Assembly: GCA_002403415.1 (NCBI GenBank)
Contig: DHHS01000081.1
Span: 7,072-21,388 of the forward strand
DNA length: 14,317 nucleotides
Origin: Sphingomonas sp. UBA4766
Lineage (GTDB): Bacteria > Pseudomonadota > Alphaproteobacteria > Sphingomonadales > Sphingomonadaceae
Direction: 5' to 3'
The notes beneath the pieces were generated by a model. It saw nothing but the letters and a program-made list of their open reading frames with translations, had not been told where the DNA came from and did not search any database. Below are positions 7,651 through 14,110 of the stretch, in pieces (the stretch's first letter is position 1; each line of letters begins with the position of its first letter). Both the position numbers and the translations under genes were made by a program.

Positions 7651-9129
7651 ATGAAGATTGAATTTTCGCTTGCCCCTGCCGCCGATGTGACGGTGCTTGG
7701 CCTTCCGGTCGAAAAGGAGGGCCTTGAGCGCGCGAGGTTCGGCGCCATTGGCGTGGCCGGGCAGGGTCTGGCAATGGGCGCGGCGCATGCGGCGCGATTT
7801 GATGGGGAGGCGGGCGCGATCGTCGACCTGATGGTCCCGACCGACACCGGCGTTGCGCAATTGCTGCTCATCGGCACGGGCAGCGGCAGCGAGGTCGATT
7901 TCGAGCGGGCCGGCGGCGCGCTGACCGCGAAGCTGCTGACATCGGGGGCGACCGCCGTGACGGTGGATTTCGGCGCGCTCCCGACTCCGCCCGCCGCGCA
8001 GGCGATTGCGCGTTTCGCCGCAGCGGCGGCGTCGCGTGCCTGGCGGATCGACACCTACCGCACGCGCCTGCCCGAAAAGCAGAGACCGACGTTGACAACC
8101 CTCAACGTTGCGGGCGCGTCCGACGCTGCCGCCGCCGCCTGGGCCGCGCAAGAGGCGGTCGTGAACGGCCTCGCGCTGACCCGTACGCTGGTGGCCGAGC
8201 CGCCGAACGTCATGTATCCTGGCAGCTTTGTCGAGCGCGTGACCGCCGATCTTGCCGGGCTTGGGCTGGAGATTTCGGTGTTGGGCGAGGCAGAGATGGC
8301 CGAACTCGGCATGGGCGCGCTGCTCGGTGTATCGCAAGGGTCGGTGCGCGAGGGGCAATTGCTGGTCCTCAAGTGGAGCGGCAAGGGGCCGGGCGATCCC
8401 GACCTCGCGCTTGTGGGCAAGGGGGTGACGTTCGACACCGGCGGTATCTCGCTCAAGCCCGGACCGGGCATGGAAGATATGAAGTGGGACATGGGCGGTG
8501 CTGGCGCCGTCGCGGGCGCGATGAAAGCGCTCGCGCTGCGCAGGGCCAAAGCCAATGTCATCGGCGTGTGCGGGCTGGTCGAAAACATGCCTGATGGCAA
8601 TGCGCAGCGCCCCGGCGACATCGTGACTTCGATGTCGGGGCAGACGATCGAAATCCTGAATACCGATGCCGAAGGGCGGCTGGTGCTGTGCGATGCGCTG
8701 ACCTGGGTGCAGCAAAACCATCGGCCGCGCACGATCGTTGATCTGGCGACGCTGACCGGGGCAATGATTATCGCGCTGGGCAATGAACATGGCGGGATGT
8801 TCGCCAATGACGACAGCTTGGCCGATCAATTGCTGGCGGCGGGGCGGGCGAGCGGCGATTTGTTGTGGCGGTTCCCGCTGTCAGACGCCTATAACAAGCT
8901 GATCGATAGCCCGATTGCCGATATGAAGAATGTCGGCCCGCGCGGTGCCGGGTCGATCACGGCGGCGCAGTTTCTTCAGCGCTTCATCGACAAGGGCGTG
9001 CGCTGGGCGCATCTCGACATTGCAGGCATGGTCTGGGCCGACAAGCCGGGGGCGACCTTTGACAAGGGGGCGACCGGTTATGGCGTGCGGCTGCTTGACC
9101 GGTTTGTCGCCGACAATTTCGAGGGGTAG
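7651..9129 (+). CDS. pepA: leucyl aminopeptidase, M17 family
   Basis: PepA is a cytosolic, two-metal, hexameric aminopeptidase that removes N-terminal residues, notably leucine, in peptide turnover. The protein has 492 residues. The N-terminal third is the variable macro-like domain and the catalytic domain starts near 165 (EPPNVMYPGSF). Metal ligands and catalytic residues are present: Lys257 and Asp262 in GKGVTFDTGG, Asp280 in KWDMGGAG, and Asp339, Glu341 and Arg343 in the signature NTDAEGRL at 337-344. All are offset by thirteen from E. coli PepA. The tandem ATG pair at 7648/7651 leaves a one-codon ambiguity. It is divergent from lptD and followed 12 bases later by holC, an order also seen in E. 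coli. E. coli PepA also binds DNA at cer and carAB; nothing here shows whether this one does. Confidence 0.95.
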   Translation: MKIEFSLAPAADVTVLGLPVEKEGLERARFGAIGVAGQGLAMGAAHAARFDGEAGAIVDLMVPTDTGVAQLLLIGTGSGSEVDFERAGGALTAKLLTSGATAVTVDFGALPTPPAAQAIARFAAAAASRAWRIDTYRTRLPEKQRPTLTTLNVAGASDAAAAAWAAQEAVVNGLALTRTLVAEPPNVMYPGSFVERVTADLAGLGLEISVLGEAEMAELGMGALLGVSQGSVREGQLLVLKWSGKGPGDPDLALVGKGVTFDTGGISLKPGPGMEDMKWDMGGAGAVAGAMKALALRRAKANVIGVCGLVENMPDGNAQRPGDIVTSMSGQTIEILNTDAEGRLVLCDALTWVQQNHRPRTIVDLATLTGAMIIALGNEHGGMFANDDSLADQLLAAGRASGDLLWRFPLSDAYNKLIDSPIADMKNVGPRGAGSITAAQFLQRFIDKGVRWAHLDIAGMVWADKPGATFDKGATGYGVRLLDRFVADNFEG

Positions 9130-9141
9130 GGGCGCTGGCCG

Positions 9142-9579
9142 GTGCAAGTCGATTTCTATCATCTCACGCGCCAGCCCGTCACCCAAGTGGTGCCGAGGCT
9201 GGCCGAGCGGGTGGTCGCGAGCGGCCAGCGCTTGCTGATCGTCAGCAGCGATGCGGCACAGCGAAGCGCGCTTGACCAGCGGCTGTGGGATTATGCGGCC
9301 GACAGTTTTTTGCCGCATGCGCAAAGCGGGGAGGGCAATGACGCGGTGCAGCCGGTGCTGATCGCTCCTGTGCCCGCAGCGGGGAATGGCGCGCGCTGCA
9401 TCCTGATCGCCGACGGACTGTGGCGGGACGAAGCGCTCGCATTCGACCGGGCATTCCACTTGTTCGATGAGGCGAGCATTCTGGCGGCGCGCGCGGCGTG
9501 GAAGGAACTCGGCGCGCACGCGGGGGTTGAGCGTCGCTATTGGAAACAGGGCGAGCGCGGCTGGGAACAGGCGGCGTAG
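9142..9579 (+). CDS. holC: DNA polymerase III chi subunit
   Basis: HolC (chi) joins the clamp-loader complex through psi and contacts single-strand binding protein, linking the polymerase III holoenzyme to SSB-coated lagging-strand template. The 145-residue length fits the family. The N-terminus VDFYHLTRQP is the characteristic start of chi. LLIVSSDAAQRSALDQRLWDY and FLPHAQSGEG match the conserved middle, where E. coli has the equivalent strand-helix and FxPHxL-like segment. The C-terminal part (FDEASILAARAAWKEL) is the final helix. The start is GTG at 9142, 12 bases after the pepA stop; the G-rich run over the pepA stop is the only Shine-Dalgarno candidate. Co-transcription with pepA is likely. 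No holD (psi) gene is visible here; many alphaproteobacteria lack a recognisable one. Confidence 0.9.
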   Translation: MQVDFYHLTRQPVTQVVPRLAERVVASGQRLLIVSSDAAQRSALDQRLWDYAADSFLPHAQSGEGNDAVQPVLIAPVPAAGNGARCILIADGLWRDEALAFDRAFHLFDEASILAARAAWKELGAHAGVERRYWKQGERGWEQAA

Positions 9580-9589
9580 CGGCGCCTGC

Positions 9590-9616
9590 TTGCGGACCCG
9601 TCAGCGCCTCGCTAAA
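9590..9616 (+). promoter_or_regulatory. possible ndk promoter
   Basis: In the 86 bases between holC and ndk, TTGCGG (9590-9595) and GCTAAA (9611-9616) lie 15 bases apart and resemble a weak sigma-70-type promoter. The gap is long for an unbroken operon in this tightly packed region, which adds mild support. Confidence 0.35.
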
Positions 9617-9665
9617 GGCCGCGCCAGTTCTTCATCCACCTCCAAGCACAAGGGACGCACCAGTC

Positions 9666-10088
9666 ATGGCCGCGACACGCACCTTCTCAATCATCAAGCC
9701 CGACGCCACCCGCCGCAACCTGACGGGTGCTGTTACCAAGATGCTGGAGGATGGCGGGCTGCGCGTGGTTGCGTCCAAGCGGATCCAGATGACGCGCGAA
9801 CAGGCCGAAGGGTTTTACGCGGTCCACCGCGAGCGGCCATTTTTCAACGATCTCGTCGATTTCATGATCTCCGGCCCCGTTGTCGTCCAAGTGCTGGAGG
9901 GTGAGAACGCGATGCAGCGCAACCGCGACATCATGGGCGCGACCAACCCCGCCAATGCCGCCCCCGGCACCATCCGCAAAGAACTCGCCGAATCGATCGA
10001 GGCGAACACGGTTCACGGGTCCGACAGCGACGAAAATGCGGCGATCGAAATCGCTTATTTCTTCAAGCCCGAAGAAATCGTCGGCTGA
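9666..10088 (+). CDS. ndk: nucleoside diphosphate kinase
   Basis: Ndk transfers the gamma-phosphate of ATP to nucleoside diphosphates through a phosphohistidine, balancing cellular NTP and dNTP pools. At 140 residues it has the usual length. All active-site residues can be placed: Lys11, Tyr51, Phe59, Arg87, Thr93, Arg104, Asn114 and the phosphorylated His117 in NTVHGSDS, each offset by one from E. coli. The frame is open upstream to 9540, inside holC, but the ATG at 9666 gives the exact family N-terminus (ATRTFSIIKPDATRRN). It has AAGGGA about ten bases upstream. It lies 86 bases after holC and is convergent with yjbR, with two perfect hairpins straddling the junction. Confidence 0.97.
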   Translation: MAATRTFSIIKPDATRRNLTGAVTKMLEDGGLRVVASKRIQMTREQAEGFYAVHRERPFFNDLVDFMISGPVVVQVLEGENAMQRNRDIMGATNPANAAPGTIRKELAESIEANTVHGSDSDENAAIEIAYFFKPEEIVG

Positions 10089-10135
10089 GCGCCAAGAACG
10101 GCGCTAAACCCGGCGGCCGCTCAACAGCCGCCGGG
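10088..10135. terminator. two adjacent hairpins at the ndk/yjbR convergent junction
   Basis: Hairpin one pairs AGCGCC (10088-10093) with GGCGCT (10100-10105) around a six-base loop; it starts at the last base of the ndk stop and overlaps the yjbR stop. Hairpin two pairs CCCGGCGGC (10109-10117) with GCCGCCGGG (10127-10135), a perfect 9-bp stem with a nine-base loop, lying inside the last codons of yjbR. Neither is followed by a T tract on either strand, so intrinsic termination is uncertain. They may protect the 3' end or act with Rho. Confidence 0.4.
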
Positions 10136-10487
10136 GCGCGACCATTGCCCAACTTGCGGAGATCCGGTCGGCAACGCGGTCCCAATCGGGTTCCGCACTG
10201 TCGATCCGCATCCCTAGCCAGCCGCTTGGGCCGAGATAGGGCGGAACAAAATAGCGGTCGGGGTCCATCTCCACCAACATGCCCTGCTCCTCAAACCCGC
10301 TGGTTTTGAGGATCACCGCCGTCACCGCGCGGCCATGCACATTGTGCCAGAAATAGGCAAAGAACTTGCCGCCATTCTTGCCGATGTCGATGAAAAACCC
10401 CGGCGATCCGTGCGATAGCCGCTCCGCACCATGCGGGAGCGCAAGGCAAATGTCGCGCACCCGCGTCAGCGCCGGCTGTGCCGTCAC
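10104..10487 (-). CDS. MmcQ/YjbR-family protein
   Basis: This 127-residue protein belongs to the MmcQ/YjbR (CyaY-fold) family, often labelled DNA-binding by fold. Its function is not established. Family features visible are the N-terminal helix with LTRVRDICLALPHGAERLSHGSPGF, the strand FFIDIGKNGGKFFAYFW, the patch MDPDRYFVPPYLGPSGWLGMRID, and the helix DWDRVADRISASWAMVAPRRL. No signal peptide or membrane segment is present. The GTG start at 10487 overlaps the purN stop in a GTGA, so it is the third gene of a purM-purN-yjbR unit and probably translated by coupling. The C-terminal codons (GRRV and stop) contain a strong hairpin. Residence in a purine operon does not by itself assign it to that pathway. 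Confidence 0.85.
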   Translation of the reverse strand: MTAQPALTRVRDICLALPHGAERLSHGSPGFFIDIGKNGGKFFAYFWHNVHGRAVTAVILKTSGFEEQGMLVEMDPDRYFVPPYLGPSGWLGMRIDSAEPDWDRVADRISASWAMVAPRRLLSGRRV

Positions 10488-11065
10488 CGGCGCACATATT
10501 CGCTGAGCAGGCGCGGATAGAGCCGGTGTTCGGCCACCAGCACGCGCATCGCCAGCGCCTCTGCGGTATCGCCCGGCAAGATCGGCACGACGGCTCGCCC
10601 GATGACTTCGCCCGCGTCCAGCGCTTCGGTGACGACATGCACCGAGCAGCCCGCCACCTTGTCGCCTGCATCAATTGCGCGGGCGTGCGTGTTCAGCCCC
10701 TTATATTTGGGCAGCAGTGATGGGTGGATATTGACGATCTGCCCAGCCCAGCGGGCCACGAAATCACCCGACAGGATGCGCATATAGCCCGCCAGTGCGA
10801 CGAATTCGGTGCCCGCGTTGCGCAAGGCGGCGTCGATTGCCGCCTCATGCTCGGCCCTTGACGTGGCAGTGGCGGGGTGAGCGGCGGCATGGGTAAAGGT
10901 TGGCAGGCCATGATCGGCGGCCCAGGCGATGCCGGGGGCATCGGGCTTGTCGCTGGCGATCAGGGCAATTTCGAATGCGGCGGCGTCGGCCTGGGCGGCG
11001 GCCACCAGCGCCTGCATATTCGACCCGCGCCCCGACAGCAAAATGGCGACGCGGCGCTTAGCCAT
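10484..11065 (-). CDS. purN: phosphoribosylglycinamide formyltransferase (GART, PurN)
   Basis: PurN transfers a formyl group from 10-formyltetrahydrofolate to GAR, the third step of de novo purine synthesis. The protein has 193 residues. It begins with the phosphate-binding LLSGRGSNMQAL at 9-20, followed by IASDKPDAPG, LAGYMRILSGDFV, and the catalytic block VNIHPSLLPKYKGLNTHARA with Asn112 and His114. The third catalytic residue is Asp150 in ALDAGEVIG, where E. coli has DGGPVI. The ATG at 11065 gives the family start (AKRRVAILLSGRGSN). The frame stays open to 11155, but that extension lies within purM and is not homologous in character. The start overlaps the purM stop by eight bases (ATGGCTAA), and the stop overlaps the yjbR start. 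Confidence 0.96.
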   Translation of the reverse strand: MAKRRVAILLSGRGSNMQALVAAAQADAAAFEIALIASDKPDAPGIAWAADHGLPTFTHAAAHPATATSRAEHEAAIDAALRNAGTEFVALAGYMRILSGDFVARWAGQIVNIHPSLLPKYKGLNTHARAIDAGDKVAGCSVHVVTEALDAGEVIGRAVVPILPGDTAEALAMRVLVAEHRLYPRLLSEYVRR

Positions 11066-12179
11066 GGTGGGTGGCACGCCACGACGCGCGGGCCGACCAG
11101 CTATCGGCATCGCCCGACACGGTGCAGCCGCGCGGCCCGGCAACGATTGCGCCAATGGTGAATATCTGCTCGCCTGCGGTCGTCAGGCTTTGCGCCACGG
11201 CGTCCGCGTCATCCGGTGCCACAATGACGGCCATGCCGATGCCGCAGTTGAAAGTGCGCGCCATTTCGCCCGGTTCAATCGCGCCTTGCGCTTGCAGAAA
11301 CGCCATCAGGCCGGGTTGCGGCCATCGGCTGGCGTCGACCATCGCATGGGCACCATCTGGCAGAACGCGGGGAATATTCTCCAGCAAGCCGCCCCCAGTG
11401 ATATGCGCCATTCCCTTGATTCGCCCATCGCGCACCAGCGGCAGCAGCGAGGACACATAAATCCGCGTCGGTGCCATCAACGCATCGATCAACCGGACAT
11501 CGCGATCGAACAGGGCCGGGCGCTCCATCCGCCAGCCCTTGTCCGCCGCCAGCCGCCGCACCAGCGAAAAGCCGTTCGAATGCACGCCCGATGACGCGAG
11601 GCCAAGAATGACATCGCCCGGCCCAATCGTGGCGCCGGTAATCACCCGGTCGCGCTCGACCGCGCCGACGCAAAACCCGGCGAGATCATAATCGCCCGGC
11701 GCATACATGCCCGGCATTTCCGCGGTCTCCCCCCCGATCAGCGCGCAGCCGGCGAGGCTACACCCTCGCGCGATCGAGGCGATGACGCGCTCGGCAATCG
11801 CTGCATCAAGTTTGGCCGAGGCGTAATAATCGAGGAAAAATAGCGGCTCTGCGCCCTGCACAATCAGGTCGTTGGCGCACATCGCGACCAGATCAATGCC
11901 AACCCCGTCATGGGCGTTATGCTCGATCGCGAGCTTCAGCTTGGTGCCGACGCCGTCATTGGCGGCCACCAGCAGCGGATCGGTGAACCCGGCCGCCTTC
12001 AAATCAAAAAAACCGCCAAATCCGCCAAGCTCGGCATCGGCGCCGGGCCGCCGTGTTGCCTTGGCCAGCGGAGCGATGGCGCGCACCAGCGCATTACCCG
12101 CCGCAATCGAAACACCAGCGTCGGCATAAGTATAGCCGGGGTGTCCGGCGGGCGGTTGGGTGGGAGTATCGCTCATCAT
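11058..12179 (-). CDS. purM: phosphoribosylformylglycinamidine cyclo-ligase (AIR synthetase)
   Basis: PurM closes the imidazole ring, converting FGAM to AIR with ATP in the fifth step of purine synthesis. The protein is 373 residues, a little longer than the 345 of E. coli, mainly from a proline-rich N-terminus. Conserved features are YADAGVSI near 17-24, the ATP-site segment DGVGTKLKLA, the catalytic region MCANDLIVQGAEPLFFLDYYA, GCALIGGETAEMPGMY, LGLASSGVHSNGFSLVR, and ITGGGLLENIPRVLP in the C-terminal AIRS domain. Two ATG codons stand side by side at 12179 and 12176, with no strong Shine-Dalgarno before them. purM leads the purM-purN-yjbR unit and is divergent from the DUF2066 gene across 60 bases. 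Confidence 0.96.
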   Translation of the reverse strand: MMSDTPTQPPAGHPGYTYADAGVSIAAGNALVRAIAPLAKATRRPGADAELGGFGGFFDLKAAGFTDPLLVAANDGVGTKLKLAIEHNAHDGVGIDLVAMCANDLIVQGAEPLFFLDYYASAKLDAAIAERVIASIARGCSLAGCALIGGETAEMPGMYAPGDYDLAGFCVGAVERDRVITGATIGPGDVILGLASSGVHSNGFSLVRRLAADKGWRMERPALFDRDVRLIDALMAPTRIYVSSLLPLVRDGRIKGMAHITGGGLLENIPRVLPDGAHAMVDASRWPQPGLMAFLQAQGAIEPGEMARTFNCGIGMAVIVAPDDADAVAQSLTTAGEQIFTIGAIVAGPRGCTVSGDADSWSARASWRATHHG

Positions 12180-12239
12180 GCCGGGGCCTAGCGATATCGC
12201 GCTTGGATTTCCACGATTGCTTCGCCAAAAGGAGCGCCA
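12180..12239. promoter_or_regulatory. divergent purM / DUF2066 intergenic region
   Basis: These 60 bases must serve two diverging units. They hold the perfect 10-bp palindrome GCGATATCGC at 12191-12200, next to the purM start. I see no convincing -35/-10 pair on either strand, so one or both promoters may lie inside the neighbouring coding sequences. The palindrome could be an operator or chance. Confidence 0.3.
12230..12234 (+). promoter_or_regulatory. strong ribosome binding site of the DUF2066 gene
   Basis: AGGAG within AAAAGGAG ends five bases before the ATG at 12240. It is the best Shine-Dalgarno in the window and fixes this start. Confidence 0.75.
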
Positions 12240-13478
12240 ATGCGCATCCGATCATCCCTTGCCCTTACCCTGTCGCTGTGCGTGGCGGTATTGGCGCTCG
12301 CGCTGACACCCTTTGTCGGTGCGCCGCTCGTCGCGCAGGGTGGCGGCAATACCAGTTTTGAGGTCAGCGGCGTCGCGGTTGATGTGTCGGCTTCTTCGGC
12401 GGAGGTTGCGCGCCAGGCCGGATGGCGGCTGGCGCAGCGCAAGGGCTGGGTCATGCTGTCGCGGCGCATGGGGGCGGGCGGCGGCGGCTTGCCCGATGGC
12501 GTGCTCGACCAATTGGTATCGGGGATTGTGGTGGAGCGCGAACAGATCGGCCCGACGCGCTATATCGCGACGCTGGGCATCCGGTTTGACCGCGCGCGCG
12601 CGGCGTCGATCCTGGGCGTGTCGGCGGCGTTCACGCGCTCACCGCCGTTCCTTTTGCTGCCGATTGAATGGACGGGCGGTGCGCCGCTGGCGTTTGAACG
12701 CAAGAGCGCCTGGCTCGATGCCTGGGCGCGGTTTAATGCGGGCAACAGCACCATCGACTATGTTCGCCCGGCAGGGACCGGCCCCGATGCGCTGCTGCTG
12801 AACGCCGGGCAGATCAACCGGCCGGGCCGGGGGCAATGGCGCGCGACGCTGGCGCAATATGGCACATCGGACGTGCTGATGCCGATTGTGCATCTGGAAC
12901 GGCAATGGCCCGGCGGCCCGATTATCGGGCGGTTTCAGGCACGCTACGGCCCCGACAATCGGCTGCTCGACAGTTTTGCGCTGCGGGTGTCGAATGCCGA
13001 TGCGCTTGGGGTGTTGCTTGATGCAGGGGTAAAGCGGATTGACGCGGCCTATCAGGCGGCGCTGTCGGCCGGCGTGTTGCGGATCGACCCTGCACTGCTC
13101 GCGCGCGATCCGACGGCGGTGGAGGAAACAGCGCCGACCGACGACTCGCTCTTGCCCCCCGATGTCGTCGCCAGTGCAGAGGTGCCCGCCGTCGCCCTGA
13201 CCGTACAGGTCGATACGCCGACCGCGGGCGCGTTCGATGCGTCGCAGGCAACGTTGCGAGGCATTCCCGGGGTGCGATCGGTTGCGATTACCAGCCTCGC
13301 GCTCGGCGGTATTTCGGTGTTGCGCGTCAGTTATGAGGGCGATGCCGCGACGTTGCGCGCCGCGCTTGAGGCGCGTGGCTGGGCGGTGATTTCGGGGAGT
13401 GGCGCTTTGCGCATCCAGCGGCGCGGGCCTAATTTGCCCCCGCCCGATGTGCCAGCGGACAATAGTATTACCGGATGA
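12240..13478 (+). CDS. DUF2066-like exported protein with possible HMA-like C-terminal fold
   Basis: This 412-residue protein has no established function. Residues 1-33 are a signal peptide or anchor (RIRSSLALTLSLCVAVLALALTP, ending PLVAQ), so it acts outside the cytoplasm. Residues about 38-215 resemble DUF2066 proteins, with the typical opening FEVSGVAVDVSASSAEVARQAGWRLAQRKGW, then VSGIVVEREQIGPTRYIATLGIRFD and FLLLPIEW. Residues about 316-395 could form a beta-alpha-beta-beta-alpha-beta unit like a heavy-metal-associated domain (ALTVQVDTP; ATLRGIPGVRSVAI; ISVLRVSYEGD; LRAALEARGWAVI), but without the CxxC metal site. The only cysteine, Cys14, is in the signal sequence. The stop overlaps the hdaA start as ATGA. 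From memory, Pseudomonas also places such a gene between purM and hda. The DUF2066 label is by recall and should be confirmed. Confidence 0.8.
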   Translation: MRIRSSLALTLSLCVAVLALALTPFVGAPLVAQGGGNTSFEVSGVAVDVSASSAEVARQAGWRLAQRKGWVMLSRRMGAGGGGLPDGVLDQLVSGIVVEREQIGPTRYIATLGIRFDRARAASILGVSAAFTRSPPFLLLPIEWTGGAPLAFERKSAWLDAWARFNAGNSTIDYVRPAGTGPDALLLNAGQINRPGRGQWRATLAQYGTSDVLMPIVHLERQWPGGPIIGRFQARYGPDNRLLDSFALRVSNADALGVLLDAGVKRIDAAYQAALSAGVLRIDPALLARDPTAVEETAPTDDSLLPPDVVASAEVPAVALTVQVDTPTAGAFDASQATLRGIPGVRSVAITSLALGGISVLRVSYEGDAATLRAALEARGWAVISGSGALRIQRRGPNLPPPDVPADNSITG

Positions 13479-14110
13479 CGCAATTGCCGCTCCCGCTGGC
13501 CTGGCCCGCTAGCCCGACCGCCGACGATTTCCTGATTTCCGTGTCCAACGCCGCCGCCGCTCAGCATCTGCGCCGCTGGGCCGCGTGGCCGGTGATGGCG
13601 ACATTGCTGGTCGGGCCACGCAAATCGGGGCGCAGCACGCTCGCGCGGCTGTTCGCCGAGCAAAGCGGTGGCACCATCATCGACGATGCCGAGCGGGTGG
13701 CGGAAACCGGGATCTTCCATGCGTGGAACATAGCGCAAGCTGATCGGCGGCCGCTCGTGATCGTTACACAGGCACCGCCGCCCGACTGGCGAGTCGGCCT
13801 CGCCGATCTGCGTTCGCGGTTGGCCGCAACACCGATTGCGCGGATCGACCCGCCCGACGATGCGTTGATGGCGGCATTGCTGGAGCGCCAGTTCATGCGC
13901 CGTCACATCGACGCCCGCCCCAATGTGATTGCGTGGCTGGTCGCGCGGATCGAGCGCAGCCATATCGCGATCGAGCGCGCGGTCGACACGCTCGATGCAG
14001 CGACCCTGGCCACGCGCAAACGGCTGTCGATTATGCTGGCGCGCACCGCTATGACGTCCGCCGGGCTGATCCCGCCCCATGGCCCCGAATCAGGTGAGAC
14101 CCGCGCATGA
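13475..14110 (+). CDS. hdaA: HdaA, Hda-type DnaA regulatory ATPase-like protein
   Basis: Hda proteins bind the sliding clamp and stimulate ATP hydrolysis by DnaA, preventing re-initiation of replication. This 211-residue protein has a perfect clamp-binding motif QLPLPL at 3-8. A degenerate P-loop GPRKSGRST follows at 47-55, with Arg where most have Lys, as in E. coli Hda (EGAGRSH). Walker B is IIDD near 68-71, sensor 1 is VIVTQ near 95-99, and the box VII arginine finger is Arg115 in DLRSRL. The C-terminus RSHIAIERAVDTLDAATLATRKRLSI aligns without gaps to E. coli Hda. The stretch between P-loop and Walker B is about 25 residues shorter than in E. coli. Start and stop both overlap neighbours as ATGA, coupling it to the DUF2066 gene and ppk1. 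Confidence 0.9.
   Translation: MTQLPLPLAWPASPTADDFLISVSNAAAAQHLRRWAAWPVMATLLVGPRKSGRSTLARLFAEQSGGTIIDDAERVAETGIFHAWNIAQADRRPLVIVTQAPPPDWRVGLADLRSRLAATPIARIDPPDDALMAALLERQFMRRHIDARPNVIAWLVARIERSHIAIERAVDTLDAATLATRKRLSIMLARTAMTSAGLIPPHGPESGETRA

Noticed and set aside
7645..8829. Long 394-codon reading frame on the minus strand opposite pepA
   Set aside because: It lies wholly antisense to a gene with all M17 catalytic residues. Its translation is rich in Arg, His, Pro and Ala as expected of GC-rich shadow frames, with no recognisable domain.
9540..9665. 42-codon N-terminal extension of ndk
   Set aside because: Ndk is highly conserved at its N-terminus and the ATG at 9666 reproduces it. The extension overlaps holC.
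11066..11155. 30-codon N-terminal extension of purN
   Set aside because: It lies in the purM coding sequence in another frame, and PurN family members begin directly before the phosphate-binding SGRGSN strand, as the ATG at 11065 gives.
13331..14080. 249-codon minus-strand reading frame opposite the DUF2066 gene and hdaA
   Set aside because: It is low-information Arg/Gly-rich translation antisense to two coding genes joined by an ATGA overlap.
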